Source of the DNA: Clostridium sp. CAG:609
GTDB taxonomy: Bacteria; Bacillota_I; Bacilli_A; RF39; UBA660
Length of the DNA: 27,679 nucleotides
Assembly: GCA_000438075.1 (NCBI GenBank)
Contig: FR903536.1
Location: forward strand, 1 to 27,679
Direction of reading: 5' to 3'
Shown: piece after piece, positions 14,665-22,660 of the stretch
Numbering within the stretch: the first letter of the stretch is position 1
Layout of the letters: each line of letters begins with the position of its first letter
The notes under the pieces: generated by a model
The model's input: only the letters and a program-made list of their open reading frames with translations
What the model was told of the DNA's origin: nothing
The model's database searches: none
Translations under genes and position numbers: made by a program

Positions 14665-14768
14665 AATATCACCAACATTATTTTACAACAATAAACTTAA
14701 ATAATTTGTCAGTTATTGTAACCAACAATAAATTTCCAATCAAAACCGGACTTTTTTATTTATCACAC

Positions 14769-15174
14769 TTACCTAAGTATAAAGCATTTCATCCATTTCC
14801 AAAGGGTTTGAAATAATCGCTTTTCAAAGTATTTCCGATATGTAATATTTCCTCCGATTTAATATTTAATTTTTCTAAAACAAAAGCATAACTTTCTTTA
14901 TCATCCTTTGTAAAACCTAATTCATATGAATAAAACACATCATCCACCAAATTAAATAAATCTTTAATACAAAGAAACTGCATCAAGTACTAACTTTTCT
15001 TTTCCACTACTAAACATATTTACAAAAAATTTTTCAAACTCAGGAAAACTTTCTATTTTTAGTTCATTACAAAAAGTATCAACTAAACTTTTAAAATCAC
15101 CTTTCAGAGTTTGAAAAACATGTTTTTAACTTTTTCTAACCACTTCATAAGGTAATCCAAAAAAATATTTTATA
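14769..15174 (-). pseudogene. HAD-family hydrolase remnant, frameshifted and truncated
   Basis: No full frame exists, but pieces of one HAD hydrolase can be read in order across shifting frames on the minus strand. The first is FGLPYEVVRK (about 15158-15129). It is followed by KGDFKSLVDTFCNELKIESF and EFEKFFVNMFSSGKEKLVLD, and then, from 14986, by DLFNLVDDVFYSYELGFTKD, ESYAFVLEKLNIKSEEILHIG and NTLKSDYFKPFGNG. The last pieces match the HAD motif-4 region (the IGD/N-x-x-x-S/D segment). Motif I with the nucleophile Asp is missing altogether. At least one stop and two or three frame changes separate the pieces. The missing N-terminal end abuts the promoter of the toxin-antitoxin module. The 14665-14768 spacer holds only an inverted repeat (TTATTGT-N5-ACAATAA, about 14713-14731). 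Confidence 0.75.
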
Positions 15175-15182
15175 AATTAAAC

Positions 15183-15211
15183 TTGACTTTAAAGCAATTA
15201 ATTTGTACAAT
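15183..15211 (+). promoter_or_regulatory. Promoter of the toxin-antitoxin operon
   Basis: TTGACT (15183-15188), 17 bases, TACAAT (15206-15211), among the best promoter matches in the window. The ~58-base leader contains ATTTGAA (15222-15228) and its complement TTCAAAT (15250-15256), a possible leader hairpin or operator. Confidence 0.75.
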
Positions 15212-15276
15212 ATATATACAGATTTGAATTTAACTACATGTGATTTTGCTTCAAATATAATTAGGGAGGACTACAA

Positions 15277-15450
15277 ATGAAAGAAAATAAAAAAAATGTT
15301 AGTTTTCAAAATGAAGAATTACAAAAAAAAGTCAAAGAATTAATTGAAAGAGGTCAAAAATTAAACAAAGTTAAACCACTTTCAGAAGCATTTAAGAAAA
15401 ATCCAGTAAAGGATGAAGAACATAAGGGAAAAATTAATTCATATCGGTAG
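15277..15450 (+). CDS. Probable antitoxin of a type II toxin-antitoxin pair (57 residues)
   Basis: A short frame with AGGGAGG 7 bases before the ATG. It reads MKENKKNVSF, then a helical ELQKKVKELIERGQKLNKV, then PLSEAFKKNPVKDEEHKGKI and a final NSYR. It is small, highly charged and Lys-rich, and lacks an obvious ribbon-helix-helix or helix-turn-helix. The final ~25 residues look extended, as expected for a tail that wraps a MazF-type toxin. Its place directly upstream of a MazF/PemK-like gene, 13 bases apart under one promoter and one terminator, is the usual antitoxin-toxin order. I infer the antitoxin role from position and size; the family is not one I can name. Confidence 0.7.
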   Translation: MKENKKNVSFQNEELQKKVKELIERGQKLNKVKPLSEAFKKNPVKDEEHKGKINSYR

Positions 15451-15463
15451 GAACGAGGTTAAT

Positions 15464-15847
15464 ATGAAAAAAGAAAAATATGAAATAGGAGATATTGTAT
15501 TTGTATCAAAATACAAATACGAAAATGGGGAAGATGGAAATAATCACTTATTTGTAATTATATCTAATGATAACGAATATATACCAATTGAATATTTTGG
15601 TATGATAGTATCATCACAAATTAAAAAAGCAAAATACAAGTCTAATGTAAAAATAATAAAAAATAATGAAAATGGACTTCATCAAGACAGTATTGTAAAA
15701 TGTGATTATATATATAAATTTCCATCAAAAAATATAGTAATGAAAATAGGTAGAGTAGATATCGACGACTATTTGAAATTTATAGAAATATACAACAAAT
15801 TCTTAGAAAAAGTAAACGAAAAAATTACTGAAAAAATAAATTTGTAG
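15464..15847 (+). CDS. MazF/PemK-family-like toxin (predicted mRNA interferase)
   Basis: The chosen ATG at 15464 follows GAGGTTAAT and gives 127 residues; the longer open frame from 15413 would overlap the antitoxin gene and lacks a ribosome site. The sequence YEIGDIVFVSKYKYENGEDG has the GDIV strand and acidic loop of the MazF/PemK beta-barrel. It is followed by NHLFVIISND, VSSQIKKAKYKSNVKI, the QDSIVKCDYIY strand, and the C-terminal helix pattern KIGRVDIDDYLKFIEIYNKF typical of the family (GxL/V..D....I). Members cleave mRNA or tRNA at short sequences. The canonical P-x-R motif after GDIV is absent; KYKYENGEDGNNH occupies that place, so substrate and catalytic details may differ. A terminator follows directly. 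Confidence 0.8.
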   Translation: MKKEKYEIGDIVFVSKYKYENGEDGNNHLFVIISNDNEYIPIEYFGMIVSSQIKKAKYKSNVKIIKNNENGLHQDSIVKCDYIYKFPSKNIVMKIGRVDIDDYLKFIEIYNKFLEKVNEKITEKINL

Positions 15848-15853
15848 ACTAAG

Positions 15854-15878
15854 AGTATTAATTTTTAATACTTTTTTT
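15854..15878 (+). terminator. Intrinsic terminator of the toxin-antitoxin operon
   Basis: AGTATTA (15854-15860), loop, TAATACT (15866-15872) followed by T. The next 100 bases hold only AT-rich inverted repeats, e.g. CATTGAAAA/TTTTCAATG around 15933-15973. Confidence 0.85.
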
Positions 15879-15978
15879 ATTTGTATTTTTACAAATAATC
15901 ATATCATTATATATACATTATAATTAATATTCCATTGAAAATTTTTGCCACTTTTACCACTTTTTTTCAATGAGATCA

Positions 15979-16021
15979 CAAAAAAAAGAATTGTTATTTA
16001 ACAACAATATTAACAATTCTT
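15979..16021 (-). terminator. Intrinsic terminator of the leuS operon
   Basis: On the minus strand AAGAATTGTTA (16021-16011) pairs perfectly with TAACAATTCTT (15997-15987), followed by T-rich sequence. The 5' arm lies inside the last leuS codons. Confidence 0.9.
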
Positions 16022-18390
16022 CCCTTTATGACTATTATTTTAACTACTGTTTTACCATCGATATGTTTCTTAACATTATCACTACTCAAAGCTTTTTCCT
16101 TAATACTTTCTTCATCTTCATCATCAGCAATAACAATTGATGCTCTAAGTTTTCCATTAACTTGAACTCCTATTTCTTTTTCGTTTTCTATAGTTTTAGC
16201 TTCATCATATTCTGGCCATTTAGCATAAGATAAATCTTCATCCATCTTTAAAACTTCATGCCATAATTCTTCAGCTATATGCGGAGCAACAGGATTAAGT
16301 AATTTTACAAAACCTTTAGCATATTCAAGTGGATACACTTCTTCTTTATAAACTGCATTAATAAAAATCATCATTTGACTAATCGCAGTATTAAAACTCA
16401 AACTTTCATAATCATTTGTAATCTTTTTAACAGTTTGATGATAAATCTTTTCTAAATTAATATTTTGAACATCTTTAATTTTATCATCATCATTATAAAG
16501 CCTCCAGATCCTATCTAAGAATTTTCTAGCACCTTCAACACCAGTATTATTCCAAGGTTTATCAGCTTCTAATGGTCCCATAAACATTTCATAAAGTCTT
16601 AAAGTATCTGCCCCATATTCTTTTACAACATCATTTGGATTAACAACATACTCTGGATATCTTTTACCCATTTTAACTCCATTTGAACCTAAAATCATAC
16701 CTTGATGAACTAACTTTTTAAATGGTTCACTAACAGGTACAATACCTTTATCATACAAATAATTATTCCACATTCTAGAATAAAGAAGATGACCAACTGC
16801 ATGTTCAGGACCTCCAACATATAAATCAACAGGCATCCAATGTTCTAGTAATCTTTTATCAGCTAAAGCATTTTCATTATCTGGATCAATATATCTTAAG
16901 AAATACCAACTAGAACCAGCACTACCAGGCATTGTTGAAGTTTCTCTTTTTCCTTTTATTCCATCAACTGTAACATTTACCCAATCTACATCATTTTCAA
17001 GTGGTGCCTTACCATTTTTCCCTTTATAATCTAAAAGTGCAGGTAATATAAGAGGTAATTCTTCATCTTTTAAAGCAATATCCCTTCCATCTTCAAGATG
17101 AATAATTGGCACAGGTTCTCCCCAATATCTTTGACGAGCAAATATCCATTCTCTCAATCTATAATTTACTTCCCTCTTGCCACACTTATTTTCTTCAAGC
17201 CAAGAAAGCATTTTTTCTATAGCATCTTCTTTATTAAGTCCATCCAAAAATCCTGAATTAACATGGATTCCATCTTTAGTATAAGCTTCCTTTTCTATAT
17301 TTCCACCAGCAAGAACTTCAATAATTGGAATATTAAATTTTTTAGCAAACTCATAATCTCTTTCATCATGAGCAGGAACAGCCATAATAGCACCGGTACC
17401 ATAAGATGCTAAAACATAATCACTAATCCAAATAGGTATTTTAACTCCATTCACTGGATTAATAGCATAAGCACCTGTAAATACACCAGTTTTTTCTTTA
17501 TTAAGTTCAGTTCTTTCTAAATCAGATTTAGAGGCACACAATTTTTTATATTCTTCTATAGCAACTCTTTGATTGCTCGTAGTAATCAAATCAACAAGTT
17601 TATGTTCCGGAGCAAGCACACAGTAAGTAGCACCAAATAATGTATCACATCTTGTTGTAAATACAGTAAAATCCAAATCAGTACCATCAACTTTAAATAT
17701 AACTTCAGCACCTACTGACTTACCAATCCAATTTCTTTGAATTTCTTTAGTAGACAAAGGCCAATCAATTTTATCTAACCCATCAAGTAACTTTTCTGCA
17801 TACTTAGGTATATCAATTACCCATTGCTTCATATTTTTACGAACAACCGGATATCCTCCACGTTCACTCTTACCATCAATAACTTCATCATTAGCAAGTA
17901 CAGTACCAAGTTCTTCACACCAATTAACAGGCATTTCAATACATTTAGCAAGACCATCTAAAAAAAGTTCTTTAAAAATCCATTGTGTCCATTTATAAAA
18001 TTTTGGATCACATGTTGAAATTTCTCTATCCCAATCATATGAAAATCCAAGCATTTTAAGTTGACTTTTAAAAGTTTTAATATTTTCTTTAGTAAACTCT
18101 TCAGGATGATGACCAGTACTTATTGCAAATTGTTCTGCAGGAAGACCAAAAGCATCCCAACCCATTGGATGTAAGACATTAAATCCTTGCATTCTCTTCA
18201 TCCTTGCCACAATATCAGTCGCCGTATATCCTTCCGGGTGTCCTGCATGAAGACCAACTCCAGATGGATAAGGAAACATATCTAAAGCATAAAACTTAGG
18301 TTTTGAAAAATCCCATATATCAGTTTTAAATGTTTTATTATCTTCCCAATATTTTTGCCATTTTTTTTCTATTTGTTCATGATTATACAT
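15994..18390 (-). CDS. leuS: Leucyl-tRNA synthetase
   Basis: Class I synthetase that charges tRNA-Leu. The 798-residue protein has the bacterial layout: nucleotide-binding HIGH-type motif HAGH (48-51) in MFPYPSGVGLHAGHPEGY, the CP1 editing domain with TRCDTLFGATYCVLAPEH and the catalytic-loop region GTGAIMAVPAHDERD, the WIFARQRYWGEPVPI segment, then GPEHAVGHLLYSRMW, the anticodon-binding helices and the C-terminal domain ending KIIVIKGRIVNIVVK. The ATP-binding loop normally KMSKS reads K573-M-G-K-R577, so both Ser are replaced. leuS overlaps the upstream membrane-protein gene by 8 bases, and both are under a T-box leader specific for leucine, so expression should rise when tRNA-Leu is uncharged. 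A terminator begins within its last codons. Confidence 0.97.
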   Translation of the reverse strand: MYNHEQIEKKWQKYWEDNKTFKTDIWDFSKPKFYALDMFPYPSGVGLHAGHPEGYTATDIVARMKRMQGFNVLHPMGWDAFGLPAEQFAISTGHHPEEFTKENIKTFKSQLKMLGFSYDWDREISTCDPKFYKWTQWIFKELFLDGLAKCIEMPVNWCEELGTVLANDEVIDGKSERGGYPVVRKNMKQWVIDIPKYAEKLLDGLDKIDWPLSTKEIQRNWIGKSVGAEVIFKVDGTDLDFTVFTTRCDTLFGATYCVLAPEHKLVDLITTSNQRVAIEEYKKLCASKSDLERTELNKEKTGVFTGAYAINPVNGVKIPIWISDYVLASYGTGAIMAVPAHDERDYEFAKKFNIPIIEVLAGGNIEKEAYTKDGIHVNSGFLDGLNKEDAIEKMLSWLEENKCGKREVNYRLREWIFARQRYWGEPVPIIHLEDGRDIALKDEELPLILPALLDYKGKNGKAPLENDVDWVNVTVDGIKGKRETSTMPGSAGSSWYFLRYIDPDNENALADKRLLEHWMPVDLYVGGPEHAVGHLLYSRMWNNYLYDKGIVPVSEPFKKLVHQGMILGSNGVKMGKRYPEYVVNPNDVVKEYGADTLRLYEMFMGPLEADKPWNNTGVEGARKFLDRIWRLYNDDDKIKDVQNINLEKIYHQTVKKITNDYESLSFNTAISQMMIFINAVYKEEVYPLEYAKGFVKLLNPVAPHIAEELWHEVLKMDEDLSYAKWPEYDEAKTIENEKEIGVQVNGKLRASIVIADDEDEESIKEKALSSDNVKKHIDGKTVVKIIVIKGRIVNIVVK

Positions 18391-18781
18391 TTTTACTCCA
18401 ACCTTTCTTAACTAATATTCTTCCAAATATCTCATATAATGAATAAATAAGTCCAAATAAAAGGACAAACCCTAGTAACATACTAAACCCAATATTCCAA
18501 GGAATCATATAAACTATCATAAATACCACTGCTATAATAAATGCATCAATTATTGATACCCAGATAAATAAATAATTTAAATTAACTTTATTCATATCTA
18601 AATTAAACTTAGGTATTAAATAAGATAATCCAATAAAATCCTCTAACTTTTTATTTTTTTTCTTTTTCTTTTGTTTAACAATATTACTATAACCTCTTTT
18701 AAACACCCACAGGTAATTAACTAAAAAAACTAAAACAAATACTGCTAAACCCCAATAAAATGTTTCAACAAAATTCTCCAT
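18383..18781 (-). CDS. Small membrane protein cotranscribed with leuS
   Basis: About 132 residues from ATG 18781 (MENFVETFYWGLAVF), preceded by TTGGAGG 4 bases away. The longer frame from 18811 would start inside the T-box terminator. Three hydrophobic segments are visible: about 6-22 (WGLAVFVLVFLVNYLW), a middle one (FIWVSIIDAFIIAVVFMIVY) and MLLGFVLLFGLIYSLYEIFG near the C-terminus. A strongly basic loop KQKKKKKNKK follows the first. I do not recognise a named family. It is the first gene after the leucine T-box and overlaps leuS by 8 bases (18383-18390), so it shares leucine-dependent control without an obvious link to tRNA charging. Confidence 0.75.
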   Translation of the reverse strand: MENFVETFYWGLAVFVLVFLVNYLWVFKRGYSNIVKQKKKKKNKKLEDFIGLSYLIPKFNLDMNKVNLNYLFIWVSIIDAFIIAVVFMIVYMIPWNIGFSMLLGFVLLFGLIYSLYEIFGRILVKKGWSKNV

Positions 18782-18979
18782 ACGTCCTCCAAGCAAAAAA
18801 GTGATACCCAAAGGACGAGTTTCCCCGTGGTACCACCTTATTTTTAAACTTATTTAATTGATACGGAAATTACCCCATTTACATCCATAAGCAAGTTCAA
18901 TTACTATCTTTATTAGTTTCCATCAACCACTAACTTTCTCTAAAAGACTACTAATTTACTACTCTTACTTCATCTGCAT
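18782..18979 (-). promoter_or_regulatory. T-box leader (leucine), transcription-attenuating
   Basis: The minus strand carries the T-box sequence AAGGTGGTACCACGG (18839-18825), which forms the canonical antiterminator: AAGG/CCUU around a UGGUACC bulge and an ACGGG-GAAA-CUCGU hairpin. The competing terminator is GTGGTACC (18836-18829) with GGTATCAC (18808-18801), followed by six T (18800-18795). Further 5', GATGAAGTAAGAGTAGTA and a TTTTAGAGAAAG stretch fit Stem I. TTGAACTTGC holds the specifier, best read as CUU (Leu). Uncharged tRNA-Leu should favour read-through into the membrane-protein gene and leuS. Confidence 0.9.
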
Positions 18980-18985
18980 ATATGT

Positions 18986-19014
18986 ATTATATTAAATTTC
19001 TGCAATATATTCAA
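18986..19014 (-). promoter_or_regulatory. Promoter of the T-box/leuS operon
   Basis: TTGAAT (19014-19009), 17 bases, TATAAT (18991-18986) on the minus strand. The -35 is built from the last codons of the GH31 gene, so the operons are packed with overlapping signals. Confidence 0.7.
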
Positions 19015-21400
19015 GTAATTTTATAAACATTCTAACAAATCTTTTATCTAAACCTTTAATTTTCTTAATTTGAATACGTTTTTGCTTAATATCTAAATCA
19101 CTAAAGAATATATCTGCGATTATTTCTTTTAACTTAGTTGGTATACCTAAATCACTAATTATGGAATTAACATCTTCATTTATAATTCTAACTGCATTAA
19201 TTTCTAAATCTTTACCCTTACAATTAACTGTTAATTGTTTCGTAGTATCAACATCCTTTATATCAACAATAAAATCATTATCTTCTTCATACACTTCATA
19301 GTTACCATCTAACTTTTCTCCTTGAAGATAAACATCAACACTATCTGCAGTTCTACAATTTCTAAATCTTATTTTATAATCCCTTAGTTTTGGTATAATT
19401 TCAGTCTTACCATCAATCGGATGAATAATAACAGAAAAATTATTTTGCATATAATTATAATCAATTGATGTAACAATGTAATATCCCTTTTGATACAACT
19501 TAGTTACTCCATCATCTTCATACAACTTATAAGTATTACTTTGACCTGGAAAAATATTTATTTCCATACTCTTCGGAGGATTCGTATCATTTATAGTTTT
19601 ACCAAGTATAGATAATGGAATAATACCACCAGCTTTAGCAAATATCGGATACTCATCTTCTTTATAAAAAGCTACATACCTTTTATCCCCCATAAACTTT
19701 TTACCAGTTTTAAAATCATACCATGTTCCTTTTGGTAAATACAATCTTTCAATTGATCTATTCATTGTAACATCCTTAGGTTTAGTAATTGGTGCCACAA
19801 ACAACTCTTTTCCAAAAAAATACTCATTCTTATAATTAGGTTCATCATATATTTCAGGATAACTATAATAAATTGGTTGAATCAAAGGTCTACCTAATTT
19901 ACTATAATTACATGCTTCCGTATATAAATATGGTATCAATCTTTGTCTTAACAAACAAAATTCACGAGCAATAGTAAATGTTTTAATATCCCACATCCAT
20001 GGTTCTCTTTTGTAATAAACACCGCGTTCCGCACTAAATCTAAAAATCGGACTAAAACAAGAAAATTGAACATATCTTATATATAATTCAGAATCTTCAA
20101 TACCACCTTTATAACCACCAACATCATGACTCCACCAAGTAACACCCTTATTAGCGGCTAAACTATTATAAAATGGTAAGAACTTAAGTGTATCCCAAGA
20201 AACAGGCGTTTGTCCAGAATAAAGTATTCCCCATTTATGTGGTGCCACTAAAGGGCTCCTTGTTAAAATAAGTGGTCTATTATTAATAACTTTAGTAAAA
20301 TCCTTATTATAATAATAATCTATTCCATTTAAAACATTTAAGTCCCTCTTATAATCAATCCAAAATATATCAACACCTAAACTAAGTAATGGATCAATTA
20401 AATGCTTTACATATAGTGACATAAAATTTTTATCTAACACATTAAAAGGTATAGTTACACCATCTGTTATAAGAAGTTCATCAGAAATAAATTTATACCT
20501 ATCTTCTTCTTTTCTAACACCTTCACTTGGATCAATATTTAAACCAACTCTTATACCTCGCTCATGCATATATGTTGTAAATTCACTTGGATTTGGAAAC
20601 AAATCTTTATTAAAACTAAAACCAGTTTTATATAAATTATAATTTGTTTTATCTTTAATATGCCAAAATTCACTAAGTAATAAAACTGAAATAGGTATCT
20701 TATTTCTATTAAATGCTTTAATTAATAACTTAGTATCTTCGCTACTATAAATTCTTTCTTTATTCCACCATATACCTAAGGCATATCTTGGTATTAACTC
20801 AGGATATCCAGTTAATGTAAAATAATCTTTTAAACAAAGACCAAAATCCCTTTTATACATAAATAAATATAAATCAACTTTATCTTTATCTGGACTAATT
20901 AAACCACCACTTGCATCAATTTCCAAGTTATTTGAGTCATCAATCATTACAAAACCATCTGTTGAATATAACCCTTTATCTAATTTAACACTTCCATTAA
21001 AATCATCTAAACTAGATGCTCCACCTTTAAAATTTCTAGCTTCAGCTTGTCCATAAAACCAACTTTTATCAGTATTAAGAAGTGTCACTCTCAAATTATT
21101 ATCAGGTGCAAACTTAGGTCCTACAAAAGATTTATTCTTAATATATTGAAGCATAAAATAATTTGTTGTAATCATTAAATACTTATCATCTTGTTCAACT
21201 TTAAATGCTGGCACACTAAAATTTCTATTAGCAACAAGTGTTGTTAAATTATCAGAAAAATGTCCATTCGGATTATATTCAAGTCTTAAAAGTCTTTCAC
21301 TTAAAACAGTAATTCGATAATTATTTCCTCGAAACACTGCTCTTTCACTTGAAATACCATCATTTAAATTAGGAATAAAATTTGCATCCAATCTAGTCAC
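18992..21400 (-). CDS. Glycoside hydrolase family 31 protein (alpha-glucosidase-like), acid/base Asp replaced
   Basis: An 802-residue GH31 protein without a signal peptide, so intracellular. It has an N-terminal beta-sandwich (about 1-200), a TIM barrel (PRYALGIWWNKERIYSSEDT onward) and C-terminal beta domains (KLYEDDGVTKLYQKGYY), plus a helical tail (about 735-802). The nucleophile is Asp349 in VDIFWIDYKRD, where most members have W-x-D-M-N-E. The conserved WWSHDVGG is present near 420. The acid/base position, normally Asp in the S/G-G-D motif, is Gln397 (YSGQTPVSW). The protein may therefore be inactive on normal substrates, act only on activated ones, or use another residue. Start GTG at 21400 with AAGGGTG 8 bases upstream; it follows trpS by 17 bases, likely one operon. 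Confidence 0.9.
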   Translation of the reverse strand: MTRLDANFIPNLNDGISSERAVFRGNNYRITVLSERLLRLEYNPNGHFSDNLTTLVANRNFSVPAFKVEQDDKYLMITTNYFMLQYIKNKSFVGPKFAPDNNLRVTLLNTDKSWFYGQAEARNFKGGASSLDDFNGSVKLDKGLYSTDGFVMIDDSNNLEIDASGGLISPDKDKVDLYLFMYKRDFGLCLKDYFTLTGYPELIPRYALGIWWNKERIYSSEDTKLLIKAFNRNKIPISVLLLSEFWHIKDKTNYNLYKTGFSFNKDLFPNPSEFTTYMHERGIRVGLNIDPSEGVRKEEDRYKFISDELLITDGVTIPFNVLDKNFMSLYVKHLIDPLLSLGVDIFWIDYKRDLNVLNGIDYYYNKDFTKVINNRPLILTRSPLVAPHKWGILYSGQTPVSWDTLKFLPFYNSLAANKGVTWWSHDVGGYKGGIEDSELYIRYVQFSCFSPIFRFSAERGVYYKREPWMWDIKTFTIAREFCLLRQRLIPYLYTEACNYSKLGRPLIQPIYYSYPEIYDEPNYKNEYFFGKELFVAPITKPKDVTMNRSIERLYLPKGTWYDFKTGKKFMGDKRYVAFYKEDEYPIFAKAGGIIPLSILGKTINDTNPPKSMEINIFPGQSNTYKLYEDDGVTKLYQKGYYIVTSIDYNYMQNNFSVIIHPIDGKTEIIPKLRDYKIRFRNCRTADSVDVYLQGEKLDGNYEVYEEDNDFIVDIKDVDTTKQLTVNCKGKDLEINAVRIINEDVNSIISDLGIPTKLKEIIADIFFSDLDIKQKRIQIKKIKGLDKRFVRMFIKLLEYIAEI

Positions 21401-21417
21401 TTATTCTTCACCCTTCT

Positions 21418-22500
21418 TTATTTATATTTATCTTTTGCTTCTTTTAAAAATTCATCACTATCAAAATAATCAATCTTCATTGCTTTTTTTACCTTTGCTA
21501 AAGTATTCGCTGCTTTTTTACGTGCAGTAATTGAACCACGTTTTAATATTTCAACTACTTCATCAATATGTTCTTCATAATATGCTCTTTTTTCTCTAAT
21601 CGGAGCTAAAGTATCTTGTAAAATATTATTTAAGAACTTCTTAATAACAACATCTCCAAGACCACCACTTCTATATTTATCTTTTAATTCATCTAAATTT
21701 TTATATTCAGGTAAGTACTTTTTAAAATAATCATCTGTTGCAAAACAATCTAAGTAAGTAAATACAACATTACCTTCTACTTTACCTGGATCTTCTACTC
21801 TAATATGATTCGGATCAGTATACATACTCATTACTTTTATCTTTACTTCTTCCGGGGTATCAGCAAGATATATAGTATTACCTAAAGATTTACTCATCTT
21901 AGCCTTTCCATCTGTGCCAGGTAATCTTCTTTCAATTTCATTCTTAGGTATCATTGCTGTTGGTTCCACTAAAGTTTCTCCATAAATATTATTAAATGAT
22001 CTAACTATTTCTCTAGTTTGTTCAATCATTGGAAGTTGATCATCCCCAACTGGAACACATGTAGCTTCAAAAGCAGTAATATCTGATGCTTGACTAATCG
22101 GATAATTTAAAAACCCAACTGGTATACTCGTTTCAAATCCTCTTAACTTAATTTCATTTTTAACCGTAGGATTCCTTTGTAATCTACTCAAAGTAACTAA
22201 ATTCATGTAATAAAATGTAAGTTCAGTTAATTCACTTACTTCAGATTGAACAAAAAGGTTACTTTTTAATGGATCAATTCCTACAGATAAATAATCTAAA
22301 GCAACTTCAATAACATTATTTCTAACTTTACTTGGGTTATCAAAATTATCAGTTAATGCTTGAGCATCTGCTATCATTATATATACTTCATCATATTCAC
22401 CACTATTTTGAAGTAATACTCTATTTCTTAAAGACCCAACATAATGACCAATATGAAGTCTTCCCGTAGGTCTATCTCCAGTTAATATTATTTTTTTCAT
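21418..22500 (-). CDS. trpS: Tryptophanyl-tRNA synthetase
   Basis: Class I synthetase that charges tRNA-Trp. It has the HIGH motif intact (H16-I-G-H19) after ILTGDRPTGRL and an intact KMSKS (201-205) in DGKAKMSKSLGNTIYL. Other family landmarks include VYIMIADAQALTDN, the MNLVTLSRLQRNPTVK segment and PVGDDQLPMIEQTREIVR. At 360 residues it is slightly longer than the common ~330-residue form, mainly through an insert around residues 100-130 (NPTVKNEIKLRGFETSIPVG). The ribosome site GGTGGTGAT lies just before the ATG. The leader is only about 10 bases, so there is no T-box control here, unlike leuS. The GH31 gene follows after 17 bases. Confidence 0.96.
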   Translation of the reverse strand: MKKIILTGDRPTGRLHIGHYVGSLRNRVLLQNSGEYDEVYIMIADAQALTDNFDNPSKVRNNVIEVALDYLSVGIDPLKSNLFVQSEVSELTELTFYYMNLVTLSRLQRNPTVKNEIKLRGFETSIPVGFLNYPISQASDITAFEATCVPVGDDQLPMIEQTREIVRSFNNIYGETLVEPTAMIPKNEIERRLPGTDGKAKMSKSLGNTIYLADTPEEVKIKVMSMYTDPNHIRVEDPGKVEGNVVFTYLDCFATDDYFKKYLPEYKNLDELKDKYRSGGLGDVVIKKFLNNILQDTLAPIREKRAYYEEHIDEVVEILKRGSITARKKAANTLAKVKKAMKIDYFDSDEFLKEAKDKYK

Positions 22501-22517
22501 TTAACATCACCACCATA

Positions 22518-22546
22518 ATTATACCAACGAAACACCATATTATCAA
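22518..22546 (-). promoter_or_regulatory. Promoter of trpS
   Basis: TTGATA (22546-22541), 17-base spacer, extended -10 TGG-TATAAT (22523-22518) on the minus strand. A near-consensus promoter. Confidence 0.8.
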
Positions 22547-22628
22547 GAAATTATGAATAACTTTTAATAAAATAATTGACAGATAGACATGTAAAGTATG
22601 CTAAAAACTATTGTAATTTCATAAAATT

Positions 22629-22637
22629 TGGTATAAT
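22629..22637 (+). promoter_or_regulatory. Extended -10 promoter of murE
   Basis: TGG-TATAAT (22629-22637), 24 bases before the ATG, in the same AAATTTGG context as the cyclophilin promoter. The -35 is weak (TTGTAA at 22611 with 15 bases). A perfect TTGACA at 22576 has no well-placed -10. Confidence 0.65.
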
Positions 22638-22660
22638 AGACATAGCAAGGAGATGATTTT

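Noticed and set aside
18781..18836. Purely translational T-box
   Set aside because: First suspected from CGTCCT/AGGACG pairing, but a good terminator with six T competes with the antiterminator, so transcription attenuation is the primary mechanism; the pairing is kept only as a possible second layer.
22576..22581. Perfect TTGACA upstream of murE
   Set aside because: No -10 at 16-18 bases; the extended -10 at 22629-22637 closer to the gene is the better promoter.
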